Origin: JAEUMD01 sp937950105
Lineage (GTDB): Bacteria > Pseudomonadota > Alphaproteobacteria > Rhizobiales > Hyphomicrobiaceae
Length of the DNA: 27,044 nucleotides
Reading direction: 5' to 3'
NCBI GenBank assembly: GCA_036821845.1
Contig: DAISIT010000043.1
Location: forward strand, 1-27,044
A program made the translations under genes and the position numbers. A model generated the notes under the pieces. It was not told where the DNA came from and ran no database searches. It saw nothing but the letters and a program-made list of their open reading frames with translations. Shown piece after piece: positions 8,238 through 15,410 of the stretch; within the stretch, counting starts at the first letter, position 1, and every line of letters begins with the position of its first letter.

Positions 8238-8295
8238 GCGGAAACCTCGTCGTTACGGGTACAGGTCGTGTCGTGAAAGTGTGCGCGCCGCGAGG

Positions 8296-9771
8296 TCATG
8301 GCAGCTCCGCCAGCCGTCGCTCGGCCTCGCTGCCCGCGCCGAGCTCGATCGCCTGCTTGTAGAGAACGCGCGCCCGCGCCGGCTCGGCCTCCGGTCCCAT
8401 GTTGGGTTTCCACGGCAGGACGTTGGGATCGTAGGTCGACGCCAGTGTCAGCGTCGCCTGGGCGTGGCCGAGCTTGGCGCCCCGCTGCAACAGCAGACGC
8501 GCCTGCGCGACATCACCGATCTCGAGCATTTCGCGCGCCCGGTCCACCCAGCGATCTACGCGCTTGGCCTCGGCGCTGCCCGCTTCGAGGCGTGCCGCAG
8601 GCGCTGCTCCCAGCGAAGCATCGGTGGCGATGGCGCCGGTTGCCGTCGCGGCTCCCTGCGATGCCACCTGGGTCGGCGGCTTGATGCGGCCGAGGTACAG
8701 CGCGAGCGCCAGCGTCTCCTCGTCGCTGAGAGTCTGGGCGACCGACTGCATGGCGACGTTGTCACGCTTGCCCGACTTGTAGAGGTCCATGGTATCGAGG
8801 AAGCGATCCTTGGTCAGGCCGATCATCAGCGGAATGCCGTTGTCCTCGCCATAGAGGCTGTGACAGGTCGTGCATTCGCGAACCAGATGCTTGGCCAGCG
8901 ACATCGTCTCGGCCTCGGACTTCGGGGCGGTTGCGCCACTCGCGGCGGCAGGCGCTGGTGAGGTCTTCGCCGCCGCGGCGGGCTTCTTTCCGGCGATGAA
9001 ATCCTGCCAGGTCTTCGCCACGCTCGCGTCGGTGGATGCAGGAGCCTGGGCCGGAGCTCCGCTCGCCGCCGGGGCTGGCGGCGCGGCGGCGTTTGCAGCA
9101 GGTGGCGCGACCGCAGGCGCCGGGGCCGCCGCGGGAGCGGGCGCGGGGACGGCCGCCGGCTTGGCTTCGGCCGCACTGATCACCGCAGACGAGGCGGCGG
9201 CCGGCGCCGCGCCGCCCGCGACCTGCAGCTTGACACGCGCCTCGCTGACGGACGCGCCGACCTTGTCGACGATCGTGAATACGACCTCGCGCTGGCCGGC
9301 GGCGGCGGGCGCTACCGACATCCGCGCCGCCTCGACATTCTGCGGCGAGACGAGCCAGACGCCTTCGCCGACCTTCTCGGCCGACTTCAGCTCCAGCCAC
9401 GCCGGTGCCTTGGTCACGATCACGTAGTTCTTGGTCGACACGGACTGGCTGACGACCTCCTTCGGCAGCGAAAGGCTGTCGCCGGGAGACACGGTCTTCA
9501 CGCCCGCTTGCGCACCGGCCGGTGCCAGTGCCGCCTGGGCCAGGCGCTGAACCTGGACATGCGCCGCCTCGTCGGCCTTCGCGGTCTCGCCCATCAAGGC
9601 CTCGATGGCGCTCGGCAGCTGGCGCGCCGGCCGGCCGCCGTCGGCAGGTGCCGCCAATGCCGGAAGGCTGACAGTGAGCGCGGCCAGCGGCAGCAGCGCG
9701 ATGCCGGCCGTCAGGCCGCGCAGCAGCCGCGCACTCATGGTGTTCGAACCAGACCCGGTGATCTCAATCAT
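8296..9771 (-). CDS. Modular FccA-like cytochrome c with Ig-like and TPR/Sel1 parts
   Basis: A 491-residue secreted protein with an unusual layout. A signal peptide (about 18-41, ending PALA-A) is followed by a short helical region. A beta-rich domain at about 94-185 (SPGDSLSLP, WLVSPQNVEAARMSV, VVFTIVDKVGASVSEARVKLQV) looks like a cadherin/Ig-like fold. An Ala/Pro-rich linker covers about 186-285. The haem domain at about 288-363 has CTTCH at 300-304 and Met341 as likely axial ligand; GEDNGIPLMIGL and LSDEETLALALYLG resemble the FccA cytochrome of sulfide dehydrogenase. The C-terminal 90 residues look like two Sel1/TPR-type repeats (QARLLLQRGAKLGHAQATLTLA; ARVLYKQAIELGAG). The next gene is fccB, so this is probably its cytochrome partner. 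ATG 9771 is preceded by GGAG at about 12 nt; ATG 9738 is an alternative that gives a cleaner signal peptide. Confidence 0.82.
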   Translation of the reverse strand: MIEITGSGSNTMSARLLRGLTAGIALLPLAALTVSLPALAAPADGGRPARQLPSAIEALMGETAKADEAAHVQVQRLAQAALAPAGAQAGVKTVSPGDSLSLPKEVVSQSVSTKNYVIVTKAPAWLELKSAEKVGEGVWLVSPQNVEAARMSVAPAAAGQREVVFTIVDKVGASVSEARVKLQVAGGAAPAAASSAVISAAEAKPAAVPAPAPAAAPAPAVAPPAANAAAPPAPAASGAPAQAPASTDASVAKTWQDFIAGKKPAAAAKTSPAPAAASGATAPKSEAETMSLAKHLVRECTTCHSLYGEDNGIPLMIGLTKDRFLDTMDLYKSGKRDNVAMQSVAQTLSDEETLALALYLGRIKPPTQVASQGAATATGAIATDASLGAAPAARLEAGSAEAKRVDRWVDRAREMLEIGDVAQARLLLQRGAKLGHAQATLTLASTYDPNVLPWKPNMGPEAEPARARVLYKQAIELGAGSEAERRLAELP

Positions 9772-9847
9772 GTCGTAGGGGCTCCAAGCGGATCTCTCGC
9801 GCGCCGTGACGTGCCACGAGGCGCGCTTCGTCTCGACCGGCGAACGC

Positions 9848-11134
9848 TCACCAGAGGCGCGGGCCTGACGGCGCGGCCTTGCCCGAAGGCGCCGGGGCTG
9901 CTGCTGCCGGCGCGCCGGCCGGAGCCTGTCCGCCCGAGCCCTGCGACCCCATCCATTCGAGGAACTTCTCCAGCATGGCCTGCTCGGCGTTGGCATCGGC
10001 GCCGCCCTGGCCGGCCGCCTTACGCTGGGCCGCGACGAACTGCTTGATCATCTTCTTCTGTTCCGCGTTGCCACCGCTGGCCACCGCGCTGGCCTTGCGG
10101 GAACGCTCCGACGTATTGGCCTCGAGCCATTTCTCGGCGACGGGGAAGCGCTGCCAGCCGGGCAGCTCCGCCAGCAGGTTCACCTCACGCCACTTGGGAT
10201 GGCGCGGCGGCTTGCGCAGATCCTGGAACCTGGCGAGGAACGCTTCCGTGAACTGCGCCAGGCGCCGGTAGCGGTCGTGATTGGCGGGCCAGTTGTACGC
10301 CGCGAGCACCGCGGGTACGGCGATGGTATCGACCGCCTCGCCGTCGCGGATCAGCGCCGGATAATCCTCGGCGGTAAGGCTGGTCGGGAGGTAGTCCTTC
10401 TCCAGCGCCTCCTCGAACGGGATCGTCAGCAGCTTGTAGACGCCGTTCTCGTTGCGCAGCCGCGCGAGCAGGTCCGAGGGCTTGCCGGTCAGCAGCACCG
10501 TGGCGGCGATCTCGCCGGTACTGACCGCGTGCAGGGCATCGGCCTGGGGCAGGTTGACCGGCTTCACGCCGACCCGCAGCGCCTCGAAGATCAGCCGCGC
10601 ACTCAGCTCGGTGCCGCTGCCGAGGTCGCCGAAGTTGACCGGCTTGCCGGCGAGGTCGGCGATGCTGCCGACATCCGAGCGGGCGACGATGTGGACTTCC
10701 TCGTTGTAGAGCTTGGTGATGTAGACGATGCGGCTTTCGATGTCGGGGCCGAGCTCGCCGGTCTTCTTGAAGTAGGCCAGCACATTCGACTGAGTGACGC
10801 CGAGGTCGATGTTGCGAAGGTTCAGGACGTCACGCACATTTTGCGCCGCACCTTTGCCGACCAGCGCGAGAACACGGAAATTGTCGCCGTCGTCGAGCAC
10901 GTTGGTCAGGTCCTCGGCAACCGCCAGCGAGGTGCTGTCGGACTTGCCCGCGACGATGCCGACCGTGTTCTGGTTCGAGCGCTCTTTCGCCGAGGCCTGC
11001 TGCGGGGTCGCCGTTCGCTTTTGCTGGGCCTCAGCGTTACCGCCCACGATTATCGCAAGAACGAGCACTGACAGGTGCGCAAGCGCCACACGAAGGGCCT
11101 GAGCCCGTGCGAGCGAATACCAATCGATACGCAT
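9848..11134 (-). CDS. TAXI-family TRAP solute-binding protein with C-terminal extension
   Basis: A 428-residue periplasmic protein. The signal peptide covers about 1-36 (LSVLVLAIIVGGNAEA-Q). The central region is a periplasmic binding fold of the TAXI type: TVGIVAGKSDSTSLAVAEDL, LRNIDLGVTQSNVLAYF, HIVARSDVGSIADLAGKPVNFGDLGSGTELSA is a long family-like stretch around the ligand site, and IPFEEALEKDYLPTSLTAEDYP follows. TAXI proteins deliver ligands such as glutamate or other carboxylates to fused TRAP permeases, but no permease gene is in the window. The last 110 residues form a charged helical plus Ala/Pro/Gly-rich tail not expected in the family. The start is ATG 11134, with AGGAG about 6 nt upstream. 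It is the first gene of the minus-strand block, 76 nt before the modular cytochrome. Confidence 0.85.
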   Translation of the reverse strand: MRIDWYSLARAQALRVALAHLSVLVLAIIVGGNAEAQQKRTATPQQASAKERSNQNTVGIVAGKSDSTSLAVAEDLTNVLDDGDNFRVLALVGKGAAQNVRDVLNLRNIDLGVTQSNVLAYFKKTGELGPDIESRIVYITKLYNEEVHIVARSDVGSIADLAGKPVNFGDLGSGTELSARLIFEALRVGVKPVNLPQADALHAVSTGEIAATVLLTGKPSDLLARLRNENGVYKLLTIPFEEALEKDYLPTSLTAEDYPALIRDGEAVDTIAVPAVLAAYNWPANHDRYRRLAQFTEAFLARFQDLRKPPRHPKWREVNLLAELPGWQRFPVAEKWLEANTSERSRKASAVASGGNAEQKKMIKQFVAAQRKAAGQGGADANAEQAMLEKFLEWMGSQGSGGQAPAGAPAAAAPAPSGKAAPSGPRLW

Positions 11135-11516
11135 ACCAACTCCTGACCGCCCAAGTAAGGACGGCAACTCTACTACAAACCTCGCGAACCTTAAGTGGCC
11201 GGAGGTACAACCGCAAGCAACTAGATCGCCTTCGGCGACACTAACCTTAGTGCGATGGTGAAGACACAGCCTTGTGCTCTCTCAGTTGCACGCGATTGAG
11301 CCGATCCAATGACAATGCCAGCGCTGTTCGTCGCCAAGTCGGACGGAGGCCGCAGCGTCGCATCAGCCGCAAGCAGCGGCGACATTGACCATCAGCATCG
11401 ATGTTGTGACGTCTGGCGCGTTCTCGACCGGCGCAGATCGAGACATGACCAGCGCGGCAGCTGAGCAGGCGCCGGTGAATGGCCGGGTCGCGGCCTGAAT
11501 TGCGATTTCGTGGGCT
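11135..11516. other. Gene-free region between TAXI gene and tRNA-Ser
   Basis: No credible gene lies in these 382 nt. The region must hold the promoter of the minus-strand TAXI/cytochrome/fccB block and the 3' flank of the tRNA. The ribosome-binding site of the TAXI gene is next to 11134. Two adjacent inverted repeats at 11226-11252 are the only structure I see. I could not pick a convincing sigma-70 promoter. Confidence 0.6.
11226..11252. promoter_or_regulatory. Two adjacent inverted repeats upstream of TAXI/fcc block
   Basis: TCGCCTTCGGCGA (11226-11238) is a 5-bp stem with a 3-nt loop. CACTAACCTTAGTG (11239-11252) follows directly and is a 6+6 inverted repeat with a 2-nt centre. They lie about 92-118 nt upstream of the TAXI start codon. 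A dyad this symmetrical with a very short centre looks more like an operator than a terminator, and no T-run follows. The regulator is unknown. Confidence 0.35.
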
Positions 11517-11608
11517 TGGCGGAGACGGAGGGATTCGAACCCTCGATACAGTTTGACCCGTATAACGCTTTAGCAAAGCGCCGCCTTCAGCCACTCGGCC
11601 ACGTCTCC
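11517..11608 (-). tRNA. tRNA-Ser (anticodon GCU)
   Basis: The minus-strand sequence folds as a class II tRNA. The acceptor stem GGAGACG pairs with CGTCTCC, followed by discriminator G and an encoded CCA (11517-11519). The anticodon loop reads CTTTGCTAAAG-like, with GCT as anticodon (serine AGC/AGU codons). A long variable arm and the T-arm GGTTCGAATCC are present. The 92-nt length and variable arm are typical of serine tRNAs. No integrase or duplicated 3' end is nearby, so there is no sign of an insertion at this tRNA. Confidence 0.96.
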
Positions 11609-11621
11609 ACGCAAGGGCCCC

Positions 11622-11649
11622 GTATAAGGGTGGCCTCGCACGAATGCAA
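11622..11649 (-). promoter_or_regulatory. Sigma-70 type promoter of tRNA-Ser
   Basis: On the minus strand, TTGCAT (11649-11644) and TTATAC (11627-11622) are separated by 16 nt. The predicted transcription start falls about 5-8 nt before the mature tRNA 5' end at 11608, a normal leader length for a tRNA gene. Confidence 0.55.
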
Positions 11650-11898
11650 GATACTCGGCGCCCTCCAACGCGACCTGTTTGCACGCGGGTGTGCATGACG
11701 CGCGGCAGCCCCACCCCGCACCCTCACGCGCCGCATTGCCGCCGCATCGACATGAGACGGGCCATCGATGCCGCCGCCAGAGTCAGGCCGGTGAGCAACA
11801 GGCAGGGACGGTGGCGGCCTTGTGCGCGAGCCCTGGCGCTGCCCGGCGCGGACGCCTGTTGTGGTCACGCGACCCCAGCCGTCAGCAGGAGATCAATC

Positions 11899-12564
11899 AT
11901 GCGACGCAAGCGAGCATTGCGCACATTGGCCGCGAGCGCCGGCACAGCGGTGCTTGCCGCTGCCACCGCCGCCGACGCGGTGGAATATTGCGTCGCCTGC
12001 GCCGAGCCCGATGCCACCTACCGCTGCATCGCGCCGGAGGTTTCGGCAGCCGCCCGCGATACCGGCACTCAACTTCTCTGCATCCAGGACATCGCCCGGC
12101 GCGCCGGTCACAAGACCTGCACCATCGAGCGCAAGCCGCAGGGGGCGTGCGAAGGCGCCGAATGGACGGTCAGCGGAGGGGTGGTCACGCCTGCGGTGGT
12201 CGTTCCGCCGCAACAACACCAGCCGGGCAAGCCCTTCGAGACGCCAATGGCGGCCACTCCTGCACAGCAGATGAGCCGAGGCGGCAACGGAGACCTTGGT
12301 GCCGCGCCAGCTGACGCGGCGAGCGGCCCGGCTGCGGGCATGCGCTCGAATGGTGGTGTCGGGCAGACGTATTATCCGACGGGTGGTGGGCCTGCGGCCG
12401 GTTCCGGGGCCGGCTTGCCGGATACGGCGCGGCCCGGCGACGCACCGCCGCCCGTCAAGCCGCTTGAAAAGGCAGGTAAGGCGCTCGACTCCGCCGGAAG
12501 CGCGGTCGGCGGCGCGGCCAGGAAGACCTGGGAATGCGTGTCGTCGCTGTTCTCGAAGTGCTGA
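11899..12564 (+). CDS. Secreted cysteine-rich protein, unknown function
   Basis: A 221-residue protein with no family I recognise. ATG 11899 has AGGAGA about 7 nt upstream and begins a signal peptide (MRRKRALRTLAASAGTAVLA, cleavage near ADA-V at 27). The N-terminal mature domain holds six cysteines (31, 34, 43, 61, 74, 84) and starts with EYCVACAEPDATYRC. It looks like a small disulfide-stabilised module. Residues about 95-190 are a Pro/Gly/Ala-rich, low-complexity linker. A short C-terminal helix carries two more cysteines (213, 221) in WECVSSLFSKC, with Cys221 the last residue. The eight cysteines suggest an oxidised, periplasmic or surface-exposed protein. The frame stays open upstream to 11644, but that part overlaps non-coding DNA next to the tRNA. 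Confidence 0.75.
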   Translation: MRRKRALRTLAASAGTAVLAAATAADAVEYCVACAEPDATYRCIAPEVSAAARDTGTQLLCIQDIARRAGHKTCTIERKPQGACEGAEWTVSGGVVTPAVVVPPQQHQPGKPFETPMAATPAQQMSRGGNGDLGAAPADAASGPAAGMRSNGGVGQTYYPTGGGPAAGSGAGLPDTARPGDAPPPVKPLEKAGKALDSAGSAVGGAARKTWECVSSLFSKC

Positions 12565-12622
12565 AGGCACGCCAGCGCGCGGCGCAGATCGCGAACGCTC
12601 CAGCAGGAGCCCTGCGGTCGCC

Positions 12623-12892
12623 TCAGTGAACCGCGAGCCACTGGCGCGCACGGCGCTGCGCGGCAGCGATCTGCACCCGCGTCATCTCTCGCGAAATTTC
12701 CTGGCGGAAACGCTTGGCGTCGTCGTTGCCGCGCATCGCCGCGAGGTTGAACCACTTGTGCGCCTCGACCATGTCGAGTTCGACGTCGCGACCGGTGCAG
12801 TACATCATGCCGAGTTCGTAAAGCGCGTCCGCGGCGCCTCCTTGGGCGGCGTAGTCCGCGACGTCGTGCGCGGCGAATTCGAAGCGTGCCAT
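12623..12892 (-). CDS. Small Sel1-repeat protein
   Basis: An 89-residue protein with one Sel1-like repeat: AQGGAADALYELGMMYCTGRDVELDMVEAHKWFNLAA contains the usual 'A...LG.MY..G..V..D.VEA.KWF.LAA' pattern. A second, incomplete repeat (RGNDDAKRFRQEISREMT) follows. Sel1 repeats bind proteins in regulatory or assembly roles. No signal peptide is visible, so it is probably cytoplasmic. ATG 12892 follows GAGGAGAGG at a good distance. The open frame continues upstream to 13303, but that part has no Sel1 features. Its stop faces the end of the secreted Cys-rich gene (12564), a convergent pair with 58 nt between. Confidence 0.85.
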   Translation of the reverse strand: MARFEFAAHDVADYAAQGGAADALYELGMMYCTGRDVELDMVEAHKWFNLAAMRGNDDAKRFRQEISREMTRVQIAAAQRRARQWLAVH

Positions 12893-13496
12893 TGGCCTCT
12901 CCTCAAACCTATCTGACCGCCCGGCTCCTGGGCCGTCCGGCGTCCACCCGGACCGCTCGACGGCACCGGGCTCGATCATTGCGGCGTTCCGGGGCGAACG
13001 GGCTCGACGGGACCAGCCCCCTCGATGCGCCGGGCGAACGGCCGACGCGTTCACGATGTCAGCGATCGGATGACAACCGGTAAACGCGATCATTTTTGTA
13101 CTATTTCTCATGGTGTTAAGTGCTGACAATTCGAAATCGACTGAACCAACCTGGCACAGTTGCATGAAATCGGGGCAGGTCTTTACGCCCCGTTGGGCAG
13201 CTGCATCGAAACAAGCTGGCGAAGGCCGATCCGGCGGTCTGCGCAGCCCCCCCGCGGCGTTCTGTCCACCGCGCCATGGTCCGACTGCGGCGCACCTCGC
13301 CACGAGTGAGAAGTGGGAGCTGATTCAGCGCCGAGGACCGCGTTCAGCGACGGTTCAGACGCAAACGCACATCGTGGCCACCATTGAGCCGCCACATCGT
13401 CCGATTGACTCGGGAAGTGTGGCGGGGGAGTGTCGCCCGCGAGGCCGCCGGATGACCGGTGCACTCGGGGGTTGCACAGAGGGAAGGGGAACCAAC
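12893..13496. other. Gene-free divergent region with a low-GC patch
   Basis: These 604 nt separate the divergent Sel1 gene (-) and a small lipoprotein gene (+). Open frames run through it, but none has a ribosome-binding site and protein-like content. About 13083-13140 is clearly AT-richer than the surroundings (a T5 run, then TGTACTATTTCTCATGGTG). It is the likeliest place for promoters; on the minus strand TTGTCA is followed 17 nt later by AAATAG. A TTGACT at 13405-13410 could serve as a -35 for the lipoprotein gene, but its -10 partner is poor. Confidence 0.5.
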
Positions 13497-13760
13497 GTGC
13501 TCGTTCGCGCCGTCGCTGTTGCCGCTGCCGCTCTGGCTCTTGCCGGTTGCGCAGGTGAGCATTCGCAGATGATGGGTCTCGGTCTCGCCAATCAGGCGAT
13601 AGCGGCACCGCAGCCGGCGCCGTCGGTCAGCGAGAGCGCTCCGGTTCCCGTCGCCGCCGGCATGAAGCAGACGCTCGGCGGCAAGGTTCTCTCGGCCATC
13701 GCGCTCGAGCGCGTCACCGGCCGCAAGCCGGACCCGAGCCGCTTCCGCGAGCTGAACTGA
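13497..13760 (+). CDS. Small lipoprotein, unknown function
   Basis: An 87-residue lipoprotein. GTG 13497 is preceded by GGGAAGGGGA about 7 nt upstream and gives a textbook lipoprotein signal: LVRAVAVAAAALALAGC, with lipobox LAGC and Cys18 as the lipidated residue. Upstream ATG 13452 would push the hydrophobic core away from the N-terminus, so I prefer GTG. The mature part is a flexible Pro/Ala/Ser segment, then a short conserved-looking end (GGKVLSAIALERVTGRKPDPSRFRELN). No known domain is seen. It ends 70 nt before the convergent glycosyltransferase stop, with a perfect palindrome between them. Confidence 0.72.
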   Translation: MLVRAVAVAAAALALAGCAGEHSQMMGLGLANQAIAAPQPAPSVSESAPVPVAAGMKQTLGGKVLSAIALERVTGRKPDPSRFRELN

Positions 13761-13770
13761 AAAACGGGGT

Positions 13771-13790
13771 GGTCAGGGGATCCCCTGACC
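13771..13790 (-). terminator. Perfect 20-bp palindrome between convergent genes
   Basis: GGTCAGGGGATCCCCTGACC is fully self-complementary. It lies between the lipoprotein stop (13760) and the glycosyltransferase stop (13830). On the minus strand the stem is followed by ACCCCG and then TTTTT, so it could work as an intrinsic terminator for the glycosyltransferase transcript. On the plus strand no T-run follows. A hairpin would have to open the central GATC as its loop. Confidence 0.45.
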
Positions 13791-13829
13791 GGAGAGCAGG
13801 CGCGCGGCCCTGCTTCACGAAGCGACGTC

Positions 13830-15410
13830 TCACCGCCGCTCGACCAGCACCCGCCAGTCCGACGTCCTGTACCCGGTGGGCTTCCACAGGTGGGTCCACC
13901 CCACCTTGACCAGATCGGACTTCGCCAGCGCCGCCCGACCGGGGCCCGGCACGCCGGCGAGCCCGGCGTCTACCTTCGCCGGCGGGTCCTTGCTGTCCCA
14001 GACATAAGCGATGTTTCCCGAAAGCTCCCGCACCGATTCCGGCCGGAACGGGCGCGGCCCGCCGAGAACCACGCGCGCCTGCGGGAAGCGTTGGCGCAGG
14101 TTGCCCGCGAGTTCGTCGTCGATGGCCACGATTGTGCCGTCGGTTGCGAAGCCGCGCTCGAGCATGGCCCGCGCGAGACCGTCATAGGGGATGCCCCAAC
14201 GGCATTTGCCGCACACCGGATCGTGAATGAACATGTTGGCGAGCCGCGCCAGCAAGGCGATGACGGCGATGGCGAGCGCCAGCTTCGCGAACAGCGCCTG
14301 GCGCCCGGCACCGCGCGGAGAGCGGCGCGCCACCGCGATCAGCCAGATCACGCTCGTCACATAGAGCGGCATCAGCACGTGCATGGCATAGCCGCCGATC
14401 CCGAGCACGACGCCACCGACCAGCGAAAGCACGATGCCGGCGAGCAGCGTCGACAGCACGAACCGCTCGAGATCAGCCGGTGCATCGCGGCGACCGATGC
14501 CCGCCCATAGGCCACGCACGTCGGCCCACGCCGTCGCCGCGTAGCCGGGGAACGCCGCCGGCAGGATGGCCACCAGCGGCAGCAGGTACATGATTGGACC
14601 GCGCAGGGCATCCTTGACACCGATCGCGCGGTCCTTGAGGGCCCCACGCCCGGTCGCACGCCAGATCGCGTCCCAATGCGCGGTATCCGAGACCAGCCAC
14701 CACAGCCAGGGCGAGGCGATCAACAGCGCGATGGCCAACGACACCGCCAGCAGCGGCCGCACCGTGCGCGCAGCAATGGCCGGTTGCAGCAGGGCCGCGC
14801 TCCACAGGCACATCTGGTAGACGCTGTAATTCGGCTCGGTCATCACGCCGAGCCCGGTGACGACGCCGAACAGGATGTAGTCTCGCAGGCGGCCGTGATC
14901 GTAGAGGCGCAGGAAGGCGACCAGCGTCGCCGCCACCGCCACCATCGCCAGAACTTCGTGCGTGAAGCCCTCGTGGTAGCGCCACGCGATCTGGTAGATG
15001 AGCGCCAGCGACTCGACGGTCAGCACCGCCCACAGCCGGTCGCCGAGAATGCGGAACGCGGCGAAATAGATCAGCACCGCCGTCGCCGTCAGCGCCGCAT
15101 ACTTGATGGCGAGGAACGAGACGAGGCGCGGCCCCGTCAGTTGCTGCACGGCGTAGAGCACCCAGTCGTAGAGCGGCGGCTGGCGCGCCTCGTAGCCGAG
15201 GCGCAGATCCTGCACCAGCACCTGTTCGAGGGTGTCATCCTCGCCGAGTACGTCCGACGCGAGCATGCGGAAGCCGACGTGCAGGATGACGTAGGCCAGC
15301 ACGCCAGCCAGCACCAGCAGCAGCCCGCGCGCGCGCTCCGCTTCTGCCCCATGCGGTCCCGACGCTATCGCCGCCCCGCCCCCGCCTGTCCCGCCCCCGT
15401 CCGCCGTCAC
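13830..15410 (-). CDS. GT39/ArnT-like membrane glycosyltransferase
   Basis: A 526-residue polytopic membrane protein of the PMT/ArnT-like glycosyltransferase family (GT39/GT83 type). These enzymes transfer a sugar from a polyprenyl-phosphate donor on the periplasmic side. The first helix (LLLVLAGVLAYVILHVGF) is followed by the acidic catalytic-loop motif GEDDTLEQ (56-63) and QPPLYDW (77-83), both characteristic. EPNYSVY and about ten further hydrophobic helices follow, then a soluble C-terminal domain of about 130 residues with a WDSKDP-containing end. The start is GTG 15410, which overlaps the stop of the preceding quinone oxidoreductase gene as GTGA. This suggests translational coupling. 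The Gly-rich N-terminal 20 residues are unusual, and a later start is possible. The acceptor is unknown. Confidence 0.85.
   Translation of the reverse strand: MTADGGGTGGGGAAIASGPHGAEAERARGLLLVLAGVLAYVILHVGFRMLASDVLGEDDTLEQVLVQDLRLGYEARQPPLYDWVLYAVQQLTGPRLVSFLAIKYAALTATAVLIYFAAFRILGDRLWAVLTVESLALIYQIAWRYHEGFTHEVLAMVAVAATLVAFLRLYDHGRLRDYILFGVVTGLGVMTEPNYSVYQMCLWSAALLQPAIAARTVRPLLAVSLAIALLIASPWLWWLVSDTAHWDAIWRATGRGALKDRAIGVKDALRGPIMYLLPLVAILPAAFPGYAATAWADVRGLWAGIGRRDAPADLERFVLSTLLAGIVLSLVGGVVLGIGGYAMHVLMPLYVTSVIWLIAVARRSPRGAGRQALFAKLALAIAVIALLARLANMFIHDPVCGKCRWGIPYDGLARAMLERGFATDGTIVAIDDELAGNLRQRFPQARVVLGGPRPFRPESVRELSGNIAYVWDSKDPPAKVDAGLAGVPGPGRAALAKSDLVKVGWTHLWKPTGYRTSDWRVLVERR

Noticed and set aside
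11517..11608. tRNA-Ser as an integration site of a mobile element
   Set aside because: No integrase, no duplicated tRNA 3' end and no change in gene content or composition is seen next to it.
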